Shown piece after piece: positions 8,761-17,101 of a DNA stretch of 64,000 nt. How positions within the stretch are numbered: the stretch's first letter is position 1; each line of letters begins with the position of its first letter. The stretch lies in the NCBI RefSeq assembly GCF_024612015.1, contig NZ_CP102512.1, positions 7,316,001-7,380,000 on the forward strand, written 5' to 3'. The translations under genes and the position numbers were made by a program. Source of the DNA: Streptomyces sp. CA-210063 (GTDB taxonomy: Bacteria; Actinomycetota; Actinomycetes; Streptomycetales; Streptomycetaceae). Under the pieces are notes generated by a model. That model was not told where the DNA came from. It was given only the letters and a program-made list of their open reading frames with translations, and made no database searches.

Positions 8761-9356
8761 CTCCGAGGGGAAGGATCAGGGCCCGCAACACCGTGGGGCC
8801 CGGTGGCCTGTGGACCAGGCCGATGTCGCGCCAGCCCCGCGACCGGAACCCGGCACAGGCCGCACGAGGGGTCCGGTCCACCAGGGTCGCGCCGAGCAGA
8901 GCCCGGTGGTCGCCGAGCAGCAGCTCCTGTAAACGGTCGGCCAGGCCGTGATATCGCTCGGAGGGACGGACCACGATCCCGCTGTTGGCGAAGACCTGTC
9001 CGGACGCGGTGAGCTGCTCGACGTCTTGCGGGAGTGTTCCACGGAAGCTCCTCCACCAGGAGCCGTCACGCGGCACGGGGAATCCGAACGCGCACCCCAC
9101 CAGGTTCGATGCTTCAGCGGTCAGCATCGCGAACCCCGGTCGCCAGGTGTCATGCGTGCCACGGCGCAGGAAGTCCTTCCGGCCCCGGTACTCCCAACCG
9201 GGTGGCGTGGCACCAGGACTCCACGTACAGGTCCGCCAGTCCTCCCGCAGTTCCTCGGCCTGCCAGCGGTTGAGCCGCCGCAGGCTCGGGGGCATCGTGC
9301 GCGTGGCGAGCGGCTGGTGGTCTCCGCGATCGGATCGGCCCGGGCGGGGCTGTCAC
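8666..9356 (-). pseudogene. acetyltransferase-like protein, decayed copy 1
   Basis: This is homologous to the intact gene at 15106-15771: LRRLNRWQAEEL, RRGTHDTWRPGFAML, LVGCAFGFPVPRDGSWW, RLQELLLGDHRALLGATLVDR and LPLGERTAA match in order. The homology alternates between two frames. It starts at the GTG overlapping the STAS stop (9354-9356), shifts for LRRLNRWQ, returns to the first frame for LADLYVESW, then shifts again for the rest. Three shifts mean the original product is not made, although an ATG at 9295 opens a 209-residue altered protein. The 3' end runs into the flavoprotein fragment. Confidence 0.65.
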
Positions 9357-9778
9357 AGCACACCGCCCGGGAGAGCAGGCAGGGTTGGAGCGAGCAGCTG
9401 CGCGACCTGGTGTACGGGAGAGGGCCGCGGGGGCGGTCGGCTCCCGGCGAAGGCATCCGGGAGGGCGAGGAAGAGGGAGTTGGAGCCGGTGAGGGCGACG
9501 AGGCGTTTCAGCGCCGGGCTGGGGTGGTGCAGTTGCAGGGATCCTCCGGCCGCGGCGGTGCGCAACAAGGCGTAGAGGAAGGCGTTGAGGCCGCTGCAGT
9601 CGCAGAAGGTCACGGCGGTGACATCGACGTCGATGGTGCGGATGCCATCGTGGAGGCACCGCTCCAGTGATGCGTGCACCAGAGGCGCCGAATTCAGGTC
9701 GATCTCACCGGTCAGGGTGACCAGCGCCCGGTTGTCGGTGTCGTGCCGGTAGACGTTCAGGATGGGTGGGACACTCAT
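9353..9778 (-). CDS. STAS-domain anti-anti-sigma factor, copy 1
   Basis: A 141-residue protein with one STAS domain: VTLTGEIDLNSAPL, IDVDVTAVTFCDCSGLNAF, then a helical C-terminus. STAS proteins of this type bind anti-sigma kinases; the Ser in DCSGLNAF is the usual phosphorylation site and is kept. The ATG at 9778 starts the conserved part; no strong ribosome site is seen. The stop overlaps a GTG of the decayed downstream gene as GTGA. A close paralogue lies at 15768. It probably acts in a SigB/SigF-type stress network, but no sigma factor or anti-sigma kinase lies in the window. Confidence 0.82.
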   Translation of the reverse strand: MSVPPILNVYRHDTDNRALVTLTGEIDLNSAPLVHASLERCLHDGIRTIDVDVTAVTFCDCSGLNAFLYALLRTAAAGGSLQLHHPSPALKRLVALTGSNSLFLALPDAFAGSRPPPRPSPVHQVAQLLAPTLPALPGGVL

Positions 9779-10030
9779 GGGCAGGGTGCCTCGGTTCACG
9801 AGACCGTGCCGGGCTCCCGGTACGGTCGTACTGTCGTGCAGGCAGGTGAATGACCGATCCAGCAGCCGATGTTCCGGGGCGTAGGACCCAGCCGGTTCCC
9901 TCGGGGATGCGCGGGGCGACCGGACGAGTGATCCGCTCTCCGCAGGCATGTAAGCCAAGCAGCGGTGGCCCGCCGGGGTCTGGGACGTCCGTACACAGCA
10001 TAGTCCTGAGGCCGGTCCCACGGTTGGTCC
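9779..10030 (-). promoter_or_regulatory. leader of STAS copy 1, similar to leader of copy 2
   Basis: About 250 bases upstream of this STAS gene match the bases upstream of the copy at 15768 in blocks. The shared blocks include CCGCCGGGGTCTGG, GTCCGTACA and GGTTCCCTC (plus-strand reading). Conservation outside a coding frame suggests promoter and untranslated control elements were duplicated with the gene. No sigma consensus is unambiguous. Confidence 0.5.
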
Positions 10031-10550
10031 GGGAGAGGGGCACCACGATGTTTACACGGTGGTGATCGGGCGGCTCCGATGCCGGGCTGCTCTGCCGCGT
10101 TGCCCACCGACACGGTCGGCGATTCGGTTGGTCGTCATGCTGGTGACGTGAGTGCCATGTGCGGCTGACAGCACACCGGTTGGGGTCGCTGATCGCAGGG
10201 TGAAACACCGTCAACCGGGCAGTCGTCCCGTTGTACCGTCCGCACCGTCGAAGGCGCCTTCCATACCCCTGCGCTCAGCGGAAACCGCACAACTCGCGCC
10301 TGGGTCAACCCGTATCGACCTTTTCTCGTCCGGTGCGAACAGCTCCATCCGCGCAGGGGGTGCTTCCACGCGACCGCGAAACGCTCCCGGACCTCCGTCA
10401 AGCTCGCGTCAACGCCACCGTGAGCGGGACAAGTCCGGCCGTCACGCAGTGGCCGGCGAGTTGTCGCTCGGCTTCGTCCTCGCTGTCCGCCATCACGCCG
10501 ATGGTCACGGTGTCGATGGCCCTCGGCTCCGGAACTATCAAGGGATATTG
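10031..10550. other. intergenic region
   Basis: No gene is convincing here. The start of the membrane protein at 10551 follows AAGGGATATTG, a usable ribosome site. The stretch must hold the plus-strand promoter and the upstream part of the minus-strand STAS promoter. Confidence 0.3.
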
Positions 10551-11369
10551 ATGGAGAATCGCAGAGAAGAAGAGGGACGGGCGCCGAAGCGCAAGGTGCT
10601 CGACCTGACTGTTGTGCAGGTGGTGGCGAGCGCACTCGCGACGGTGGTGGGCGCGGTGCTGGCGTCCCTGCTGGGAGTGACCGGGACGATCATCGGCGCC
10701 GCCGTGGTCAGTGCCAGCGCGACCACCGGCGCGGCGGTCTTCTCGCATGCTTTCCGACGGACAGGCGAGGGGATTCGTAGCCGGGTGCCGCCGGTAGGAG
10801 CGCCGAGGACGCCGGGTGAGGAGCGGGCGGAACACCGCGCGGACGCCCGGGCGGCGTTCGGGTTACCGGCCGACGCTTCGGTTGTCGACGCGGTACCGCC
10901 CTCCACGCCCTCCGAAGGTGAGTCGGTCACCACCTATCGGGGGGGCTCCGTCCGGAGGACCATCGGCTGGAAGAAGTACGCCCTGGCGACGGGCCTGGTG
11001 TTCGCCCTGGCGATGGTCATGGTGACCGCGGTGGAGCTGATCATGGGTAAGCCGGTGGCGGCCGTCGTCAAGAATGAGCCGGGCAGGGGAACCTCGGTGG
11101 GCGGTGGCTCGGCCGGTACTCCTGGTCCCGCCGCCAGCCGGACACCCCCCACCCCGGGTGCGTCCAGCGGCGGGGCGCCGCAGACGGGCAGCTCTGCCTC
11201 GCCGGACGCGAGCGCGGCGCCGGACACCAGTTCTGGTCCCAGCACGAGTCCCAGCCCGAGTCACAGTCCCAGCCCGAGTCACCGTCCCAGCTCCGGTCCC
11301 AGGTCTTCGGCGTCGTCCGGGCCGTCCAGCAGCGGTGCCGCGAGCAGTTCCGCCACCACCGCTCATTGA
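10551..11369 (+). CDS. two-TM membrane protein with Ser/Pro-rich tail
   Basis: A 272-residue protein of unknown function. After a charged start it has a hydrophobic glycine/alanine-rich segment (about 16-60, VVQVVASALATVVGAV and onward). A charged central part follows, then a second membrane helix near 141-165 (YALATGLVFALAMVMVTAVE), and finally about 100 residues rich in Ser, Pro, Thr and Gly. The tail looks like an extracytoplasmic, wall-spanning linker. Similar proteins are common in streptomycetes beside stress-regulator genes. The ATG is chosen because it begins the conserved charged/hydrophobic pattern. Confidence 0.65.
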   Translation: MENRREEEGRAPKRKVLDLTVVQVVASALATVVGAVLASLLGVTGTIIGAAVVSASATTGAAVFSHAFRRTGEGIRSRVPPVGAPRTPGEERAEHRADARAAFGLPADASVVDAVPPSTPSEGESVTTYRGGSVRRTIGWKKYALATGLVFALAMVMVTAVELIMGKPVAAVVKNEPGRGTSVGGGSAGTPGPAASRTPPTPGASSGGAPQTGSSASPDASAAPDTSSGPSTSPSPSHSPSPSHRPSSGPRSSASSGPSSSGAASSSATTAH

Positions 11370-11640
11370 GCGGGTTCGTAGCGGCGGTGGAGTCGGAGAC
11401 AGCCGGCGAGCCAGGCCATGGTCCGTTCTATGGTCCAGGCGTCCAAGCCGCTGGGAGGACTCGATTCCCTTACGCGCGATACGGTGGCGAATGCCGCGCT
11501 GACATAACCATTTCCGCAGGTGGGGGTAGTCGCAGCCTTGGTCGGCGTGGAGCTTGGCGGGCCTGCGCCGTCGGCGGCCGCGGCGGGAACGGATGGGCGG
11601 GATGCGCGGCTCGCCCGTGGAGTGGCGGTCCGTCTACCAC
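11366..11640 (-). pseudogene. IS5-family transposase 3' remnant
   Basis: The minus strand encodes the end of an IS5-type transposase: IPPIRSRRGRRRRRPAKL, HADQGCDYPHLRKWL, RHRIARKGIESSQRLGR and RTMAWLAGCLRLHRRYE, then a stop at 11366. This covers the third catalytic motif region, including the Glu of GIESS, but the first two-thirds of the protein are missing. The 5' side decays into noncoding sequence next to a small membrane-protein gene. No terminal repeat was identified. Confidence 0.7.
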
Positions 11641-11646
11641 CACGCG

Positions 11647-11820
11647 TCAGTGGGCCTGGCGTCGGCGCGAGCGCGATACGGAGCGCACGAGCAGGTACAG
11701 CACGGCGGCGATGAGGAGCAGCACGGCGATGGAGTGCAGATACAGCACGCCGTCGACGACAGCGCCGATGACGACCAGAGCGATGGCGCCCCCCCCAAGA
11801 AGAACCAGGAAGAAGACCAT
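11647..11820 (-). CDS. 57-residue membrane protein
   Basis: A short frame with ATG at 11820 and stop at 11647-11649 encodes MVFFLVLLGGGAIALVVIG, a short turn, a second hydrophobic helix (IAVLLLIAAVLYLLV) and an Arg-rich end. A strong ribosome site, AGGAGGCATAGCGCC, precedes it. Two membrane helices and a basic C-terminus place both ends in the cytoplasm. Streptomyces genomes carry many such hydrophobic peptides near stress loci; the function is unknown. The near-ideal ribosome site and helix pattern are the support. Confidence 0.6.
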   Translation of the reverse strand: MVFFLVLLGGGAIALVVIGAVVDGVLYLHSIAVLLLIAAVLYLLVRSVSRSRRRQAH

Positions 11821-11999
11821 GGCGCTATGCCTCCTGGGGTCGTGGCGGATGGGCGGACCATGAGGTCGTCCACCAGTAGTGCCAGCGTCCTCCGGACGCG
11901 CCCTTACCTCAATTTCAGGGTAGACGCAACCTCTGGCGGTGGCGTGCCGGGTAGAACGGTTCTACCGTGAGGGCAGGCAGCAGATCCCAGGAGCACGTC

Positions 12000-12428
12000 A
12001 TGATCATCCTCGGACTCATCATTCTCGTTGCCGCGGTAGTCATCGGCGTCGCCGGCGTTCTTTCCAACAGTGGTAGCGCCCACGAGTTCACCGGCGGATT
12101 CTCCGTCTTCGGAGTCGACGTCACCGGCTCCACCGGCACCCTCTTCCTCTACGGCATCGTCGTCGGGGCGGCGGCTCTCCTCGGGCTGAGCCTGCTCCTG
12201 ATCGGTACACGCCGCACCGCTCGTCGCGGCCGCACCGCACGTCACGGGCTCAAGCAGTCTCGGCGCGAGACAGCCGCAGCCGAACAGGAGCGTCGCGTTC
12301 TGCTCCACGAACGCGACTCCGCCAGCGCGCGGACGGCGCGGACGGAGAGGGATGCCGAAGACCCTGCCGGACCGGTCGAACGCCCCCGCCACAAGGACCA
12401 CTGGTTCCGCCACAGGGCCGCTCACTGA
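12000..12428 (+). CDS. small membrane protein with charged C-terminus
   Basis: A 142-residue protein that begins with a membrane helix (IILGLIILVAAVVIGVAGV). A short loop rich in Gly and Ser follows (GGFSVFGVDVTGSTGT), then a second helix (LFLYGIVVGAAALLGLSLLL). The rest, about 75 residues, is very rich in Arg, Glu and His and is probably a cytoplasmic coiled or flexible tail. AGGAGCACGTC before the ATG is a good ribosome site. I do not recognise a named family. It lies just before the BrkB-like gene on the same strand, 88 bp apart, and may share its transcript. Confidence 0.7.
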   Translation: MIILGLIILVAAVVIGVAGVLSNSGSAHEFTGGFSVFGVDVTGSTGTLFLYGIVVGAAALLGLSLLLIGTRRTARRGRTARHGLKQSRRETAAAEQERRVLLHERDSASARTARTERDAEDPAGPVERPRHKDHWFRHRAAH

Positions 12429-12515
12429 CGATCCCGGTCGGCCGCCTGGCGAACTGCAGCGCGCGGGTTCCCCGTTGGATGCCTCTCTTCCCGTCTGTGG
12501 GTACGCAGGGAGTGG

Positions 12516-13493
12516 GTGTTGCTCATGGAATGGCTGAGAAGGCTGCCTGTGATCGGAAAGCTGATGCGTACGCACGCCTGGCGGGCGTACGAGCGGCTGG
12601 ATGCCGTCCACTGGGCCCGGCTCGCCGCGGCCATCACCTTCACCAGTTTCGTCGCGCTCTTTCCGCTGATCACCGTGGGCGCGGCGATCGGTGCCAAGCT
12701 GCTGAGCGACGACCAGCTGGGGAAACTCCAGGACGAGATCGCCTCCCAGGCGCCGGGCCTCTCCGACCTGCTGGACCTGGACAGTCTCGTCGCGCATGCC
12801 GGATCCGTCGGACTGATCGCGGGCGCGCTGCTGCTCGTGATCGGCATCAACTGGGTCGGCGCCGTGCGCGGCTGCCTGCGTGCGGTGTGGGAGAAGGAGC
12901 AGGACCCGGGCAATCCGTTCCTGCTCAAGTTCAAGGACTCCGTGGTGCTGGTCGGTCTCGGCGCGGTCGGGCTGGTCGCGATCGGTAGTTCGGTGTTCGC
13001 GAACAGTGCCGTCGGCTGGGCCGCCGACAAGGCCGGTATCGAGGGCGGGGCGGGACGGGCCCTGCTGTTCTTCGCCGGCCTGGCCATCGCCCTGGTTGTC
13101 GACTTCCTGCTGTTGGTCTACATGCTCACCCGGCTGCCGCGGGTGCATCCCGACCGACGTGCGGTCGTGGTCGCCGGGCTGATCGGTGCGGTGGGCTTCG
13201 AACTACTCAAGTGGCTGCTGACCGGCTACCTGCAGGGCGTTGCGGCGAAGAGCATGTACGGCGCCTTCGCCGTGCCGGTCGCCGTCGTGCTGTGGATCAA
13301 CCTCATGGCCAGGCTGCTGCTGTACTGCGCCGCTTGGACAGCGACAGGAGCGGGGACGGCGGTGCGGTCCGGCGAGACAGCCGAGGGCGAGGGCCCGGAG
13401 CCCGGGATCAGCCCCGCAGCGGGCGGCGCACCACAGCGGGCGTCAGCCGACAGCCGTGCAGCAGCACCGCGCCTCCAGAAGCAAGGCCCGTGA
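12516..13493 (+). CDS. YihY/BrkB-family inner-membrane protein
   Basis: A 325-residue polytopic protein of the YihY/virulence-factor BrkB family (once misnamed RNase BN). About six membrane segments follow a cytoplasmic N-terminus that ends in HWARLAAAITFTSFVALFPLI, a family hallmark. Later segments include IAGALLLVIGINWVGAVRG and SMYGAFAVPVAVVLWINLMA. The C-terminal 45 residues are disordered and Ala/Gly-rich. The biochemical role of the family is unsettled; transport or membrane maintenance has been proposed. A second ATG at 12525 is equally possible. It is convergent with the GAF-ANTAR gene at 13553. Confidence 0.85.
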   Translation: MLLMEWLRRLPVIGKLMRTHAWRAYERLDAVHWARLAAAITFTSFVALFPLITVGAAIGAKLLSDDQLGKLQDEIASQAPGLSDLLDLDSLVAHAGSVGLIAGALLLVIGINWVGAVRGCLRAVWEKEQDPGNPFLLKFKDSVVLVGLGAVGLVAIGSSVFANSAVGWAADKAGIEGGAGRALLFFAGLAIALVVDFLLLVYMLTRLPRVHPDRRAVVVAGLIGAVGFELLKWLLTGYLQGVAAKSMYGAFAVPVAVVLWINLMARLLLYCAAWTATGAGTAVRSGETAEGEGPEPGISPAAGGAPQRASADSRAAAPRLQKQGP

Positions 13494-13552
13494 TCCGAGC
13501 GTGATTCCTCGTGCTTGGGCAGCTGCGTGCGGTCGCCGCCTCGGCGTCGGTG

Positions 13553-14269
13553 TCAGGCCACCAGGCCGGGGAGGGGTTCGGAGTCGTCGATGAAGGCGCG
13601 GGCGACGTCGGACAGGCGTCGGTTGTGGGCGCGGGCGTAGCCGCGCAGTGCGGTGAAGGCCTGCTCCATGTCGATGTTCTGGCGTTCGGCGAGTTTCCCC
13701 TTGGCCTGTTCGATCAGTACCCGGCTGTTGAGTGCGGTCTGCAGCTGTTCGTTGAGGACGGTGCTGCGGTGGGTGGTGCGTTGTTGCAGGAGGCTGATGG
13801 TGGCGACGTCGGCGAGGGCCTGGGCGATGAGGGTGGCGGCCGGGTCGAAGGGGCCGGGGGCGGCGCGGAAGAGGTTCAGGGCGCCGACGACCTCGTCGCG
13901 CAGGCGCATGGGCAGGGCCTGGACGGCCCCGAATCCGCTGCGGTGGGCTGCCGCGACGAAACGCGGCCAGCGGTCGACCTCCCGGGTCAGGTCGGGGACG
14001 ATCACCTGTGTGCCGGCGCGGAAGCACTCGAGGCAGGGGCCTTCGTCGTTCTGGAGTTGGAAGAGTTCCAGCAGGCGTACCTGTTCGTCGGAGGCGGCCA
14101 TGACGCGGAGTTCGCCGTCGCGGTCCGCGAGCAGCACCCCGGCCGCACTGGCGCCGAGCATGCCCACGCAGCGGTCGGTGAGCAGGCGCAGGAAGTCGAT
14201 CAGGTCGAAGTCGGCGACCAGGTTGTCCGCCAGCTCGACGAAGGTCTTGGCCAGGAGCTGCTGATTCAT
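13553..14269 (-). CDS. GAF-ANTAR transcription antiterminator, gene A
   Basis: A 238-residue regulator. Residues about 20-165 form a GAF domain (VGMLGASAAGVLLAD, EGPCLECFRAG, ALPMRLRDEVVGALNLF). About 175-230 form an ANTAR domain (LNSRVLIEQAKGKLAERQNI, then AFTALRGYARAHNRRLSDVA). ANTAR proteins bind paired hexaloops in nascent RNA and prevent termination; the GAF domain would sense a ligand. In Streptomyces such pairs are frequent but mostly unstudied. Start at ATG 14269. It sits 78 bp downstream of a second GAF-ANTAR gene in the same direction, at the end of the STAS operon. Confidence 0.88.
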   Translation of the reverse strand: MNQQLLAKTFVELADNLVADFDLIDFLRLLTDRCVGMLGASAAGVLLADRDGELRVMAASDEQVRLLELFQLQNDEGPCLECFRAGTQVIVPDLTREVDRWPRFVAAAHRSGFGAVQALPMRLRDEVVGALNLFRAAPGPFDPAATLIAQALADVATISLLQQRTTHRSTVLNEQLQTALNSRVLIEQAKGKLAERQNIDMEQAFTALRGYARAHNRRLSDVARAFIDDSEPLPGLVA

Positions 14270-14347
14270 CGTGACACCCTCGCTTGAGACTGGTCCCGCC
14301 GGGAGGGGGCGGGAAGTGCAGCACGTTCGTCGGTCGCCACCCGTGCG

Positions 14348-15109
14348 TCAGGTTTCTTCGTCGGTCCGTCTCGGTTCCGCGTCGGGGGAGAAGCGGAGCC
14401 GGTGGGCCACCACGTCGGTGGCCACCTCGGCGAGTCGGCGTCCCTGGGTATAGGCGTAGGCGCGGAGCCTGACGAAGGCTTCGTCGATGCCGACGCCGAG
14501 TTGGACGGTGAGGATGCCGGTGGCCTGGTCGATCTCCGGCCGGTATCCGCCCAGGTCCTCGAAGCCACGGTCCGGCAACGGTCCAGCGGTCGGCGTTCCC
14601 GTCTCCCCGGCCCGAGTATCGAGCAGGAGCAGTGTCGCGAGATCGGCGAAGGCCAGCGCGTCGGCCAACTCCTCCGCGTCCAGCACGGTCGGTACGTTGG
14701 CGTACAGGTCCAGGACTCCCGGGCTGATCGCCCCTATCTGCAGGGGGAGCGCGAACACCGCGCGTGCTCCGGCTTCCAGCGCCGCATCGGCGAACACCGG
14801 CCAGCGGTCCCGCATTGCGCGGGTCAGTAGATCGGGTGTCAGGATGGCGGACCCCTGTGTGAAGGCGTCCACGCAGGGTCCCTCGCCCAGCGTGAGCTGG
14901 AGCTCCTCCAACTGCTCGCTGATGTCGTCGGTGCTGCACAGCGGGTGGCTTGTCGTGGTCCGGGACATCGCGGACACTCCGGCTCCGCCGACCGGGAGCG
15001 CGGCCACGGCCGCGGTGCACACGTCCACCACGCCGACCCGGGCGCCGCGTCCGGCCGCCTGCTCGGCGACCAGCGCCTGTATACGGGCCGAGCGGCTGTC
15101 GGACCTCAC
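14348..15109 (-). CDS. GAF-ANTAR transcription antiterminator, gene B
   Basis: A 253-residue GAF-ANTAR protein. The GAF part contains VVDVCTAAVAALPVGG, LGEGPCVDAFTQGS and FALPLQIGAISPGVLDLY. The ANTAR part reads YRPEIDQATGILTVQLGVGI followed by EAFVRLRAYAYTQGRRLAEVA. The GTG at 15109 is chosen as start because it overlaps the stop of the upstream gene as GTGA, the third such overlap in the operon. It is related to, but clearly different from, gene A, so they may sense different signals or form a heterodimer. The RNA target is unknown. Confidence 0.85.
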   Translation of the reverse strand: MRSDSRSARIQALVAEQAAGRGARVGVVDVCTAAVAALPVGGAGVSAMSRTTTSHPLCSTDDISEQLEELQLTLGEGPCVDAFTQGSAILTPDLLTRAMRDRWPVFADAALEAGARAVFALPLQIGAISPGVLDLYANVPTVLDAEELADALAFADLATLLLLDTRAGETGTPTAGPLPDRGFEDLGGYRPEIDQATGILTVQLGVGIDEAFVRLRAYAYTQGRRLAEVATDVVAHRLRFSPDAEPRRTDEET

Positions 15110-15771
15110 GCGGGCCACCGCGTCCAGGCATCGTGCGCCAGGCCCTCCAGCCTCGCCGCGGTACGTTCCCCGACGGGAAGGACCAGCACCCGGAGCAGCG
15201 TGGCGCTGATCGGCCGCCAGATCTCTCCCACGTCCAGCCATCCCCAGGAACGGAGCGCGGTGAGAGTCGGGCGATCAGCCCGGTCCACCAAGGTTGCGCC
15301 GAGCGACGCCTGGTGATCTGTCAGCAGCCGCTCCTGCAACCGGCGGGCCACGTGCTCGTCCTGCGGGTGCGGGCGGACCAGGATGTCGGTGATCGCGAAG
15401 ACTCCGCCCGACTCGGTGAGTTGCTCGATGCTGCGCGGCAGCGCCCCGTCGAACCCGAGCCACCAGGAGCCGTCGCCGCGCACCGGGAAGCCGAAGGCGC
15501 ATCCCACCAGGCCATCCGTTTCAGCGATCACCATGGCGAACCCCGGTCGGCGGATGTCGCTGGTGAGACGGTTCAGGAAGTCCTGGCGGCCGGGAGCACG
15601 GTAGGTCTCACGGGGAGACGTCTCGCGGGAGTCCACGTACAGATCCGCCGGCTCCTCGCCCAGGCCCTGCGCCTGCCAGCGGTTCACCCGACGCAACCGC
15701 ACCGCGTCCAGCGCGGGCGACTCGCCGCCACTGGGCCCGTACGACTGCCCCCGCATGGGCCGGGCCGTCAC
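15106..15771 (-). CDS. acetyltransferase-like protein, intact copy 2
   Basis: A 221-residue protein with the features of a GNAT-like fold: RPGFAMVIAETDGLVGCAFGFPV (two central strands), FAITDILVRPHPQDEHVARRL (strand 4 and the acyl-CoA-type turn and helix), then SWGWLDVGEIWRP. The classical Q/RxxGxG/A loop is replaced by PQDEHVA, so acyl-CoA binding is not certain. The GTG start at 15771 overlaps the STAS stop, and the stop overlaps the next GTG, so it sits translationally coupled between a STAS protein and an antiterminator. A regulatory partner role is as likely as catalysis. The paralogue at 8666-9356 is decayed. Confidence 0.65.
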   Translation of the reverse strand: MTARPMRGQSYGPSGGESPALDAVRLRRVNRWQAQGLGEEPADLYVDSRETSPRETYRAPGRQDFLNRLTSDIRRPGFAMVIAETDGLVGCAFGFPVRGDGSWWLGFDGALPRSIEQLTESGGVFAITDILVRPHPQDEHVARRLQERLLTDHQASLGATLVDRADRPTLTALRSWGWLDVGEIWRPISATLLRVLVLPVGERTAARLEGLAHDAWTRWPA

Positions 15772-16196
15772 CGCACATCGCCCGAGAGGACAGGCACAAG
15801 CGGAACATGCCGGTGCGGCGGGGCTTGGGCGGCCGGGTCTGGGACACCCGTCGCGAGAGGAGGTGACAGGGGCCCGAAGGGCAGGCCAAGGAGCAGGAAG
15901 CCGCAGCCGGTGAGATTGAGTATCCGGCCCAGTGTCGGTGGCGGGTGGTGCAGTCCCAGGGTCCCGCCGGCCTCGGTGGTCTTCTGCGCGGCGTCGAGGA
16001 AGGCGTTGAGGCCGCTGCAGTCGCAGAAGGTGACGCAGGTGAGGTCGACGTCGATGATGCGGATACCGTCGCCCAGACACCGCGCCAGTGCCGCGCGCAC
16101 CAGCGGCGCCGATTCCAGGTCGATCTCACCGGCCAGGGTGATCAGTGCCCGGTGCCTTCGGGCATGGCGGTGGACGGTGAGCTGCGGAAGGGGCAT
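15768..16196 (-). CDS. STAS-domain anti-anti-sigma factor, copy 2
   Basis: A 142-residue STAS protein, close in sequence and length to the copy at 9353: LITLAGEIDLESAPLV, then IDVDLTCVTFCDCSGLNAFL with the phosphorylatable Ser, then GFLLLGLPFGP and a proline-rich tail. It would bind and be phosphorylated by an anti-sigma kinase encoded elsewhere. It heads an operon with the acetyltransferase-like gene and GAF-ANTAR gene B, each joined by GTGA. The start is ATG 16196, where homology to copy 1 begins. It shares an upstream leader with copy 1. Confidence 0.84.
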   Translation of the reverse strand: MPLPQLTVHRHARRHRALITLAGEIDLESAPLVRAALARCLGDGIRIIDVDLTCVTFCDCSGLNAFLDAAQKTTEAGGTLGLHHPPPTLGRILNLTGCGFLLLGLPFGPLSPPLATGVPDPAAQAPPHRHVPLVPVLSGDVR

Positions 16197-16480
16197 GACG
16201 CCTCGGTTCGGATGACCATCCGGCAGTGCACGCGGTGACGCCGGGATTCCCGGCCCCCTCGGTGTGTTGTCGGCAGGGACGTACGTTCGGCGGAGGTGGA
16301 ACAACGGTCGGTCCCACAGCCTGTGCGACAGGACAGCGGCCCCACCCGGTTCCCTCCAGGGATGCGCCGGGTGACGGACGAAAGGTCCGCTCCCCGGAGC
16401 CATCTGTGTAGAGCAACGACAAGCCGCCGGGGTCTGGGGCGTCCGTACAGCAGCATAGTCCTTGACCCGGTCCGGTGGAC
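16197..16480 (-). promoter_or_regulatory. leader of STAS copy 2
   Basis: Upstream sequence matching the region above the STAS gene at 9353, with shared blocks such as GCCGCCGGGGTCTGG, CGTCCGTACA and CGGTTCCCTCC (plus-strand reading) in the same order. Likely contains the operon promoter and 5' untranslated control elements. The exact start site cannot be placed. Confidence 0.5.
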
Positions 16481-16751
16481 GGGCGGAAGCCGCCCATTCC
16501 CAGGATGTGGGTGGTGTCGAAACGCGGTGGTGCGCATATCCGGCGCACCGTGAGGTACTGGCGGGTGCAGCACGAGACTTGTCGGCCGACGGCCGCCCGG
16601 GCACGGCAGTCCGTGCACCGCCCGAGGTGGTGGCTTCGCATGACGGGGCCGAACAGTTCAACCCTGCACGAGTCCGATCCCGATGAGCTCCGCACCGGCG
16701 TCGGCACGATGCTGCAGGCCGCACGGCCGGCCTCAGGAACCACCGGGGCCA

Positions 16752-17101
16752 CGTGACGAAACGACCATAGCGGACGGGGTGGTTGAGAAGATCGCCGGGA
16801 TCGCCGCACGGGAGGTCCCCGGAATCAACGAACTGGGCGGCGGATTCACTCGAACCATGGGCGCCGTGCGCGACCGGGTCCCGGGCGGGCACGGGAGCGC
16901 GGGGCGCGGCGTCAGGTCGAGGTCTGTGAGAAGCAGACCGCCATCGACCTCAAGGTCGTCGTCGCATACGGGGTCGGTATCCGCCAGGTTGCCGCAGAGG
17001 TCCGCGAGAACGTGATCGCGGCGGTGGAACGGAGGCGGGCCTGGAAGCCGTCGAGGTGAACATCGCCGAACAACGACGTGCGCCTGCCGGACGGGGGCAC
17101 G
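16752..17101 (+). pseudogene. Asp23/Gls24 alkaline-shock protein, frameshifted
   Basis: The region encodes a typical Asp23 protein in pieces. DGVVEKIAGIAAREVPGI is in one frame. QTAIDLKVVVAYGVGIRQV and AEVRENVIAAVE follow in a second after a shift near 16911, then AGLEAVEVNIA in a third after about 17030, and NDVRLPD after another. Intact members of about 150 residues are cytoplasmic or membrane-associated stress proteins common in actinomycetes. At least three frameshifts rule out a working product. No transposon is visible at its edges, so decay is by point indels. Confidence 0.75.
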
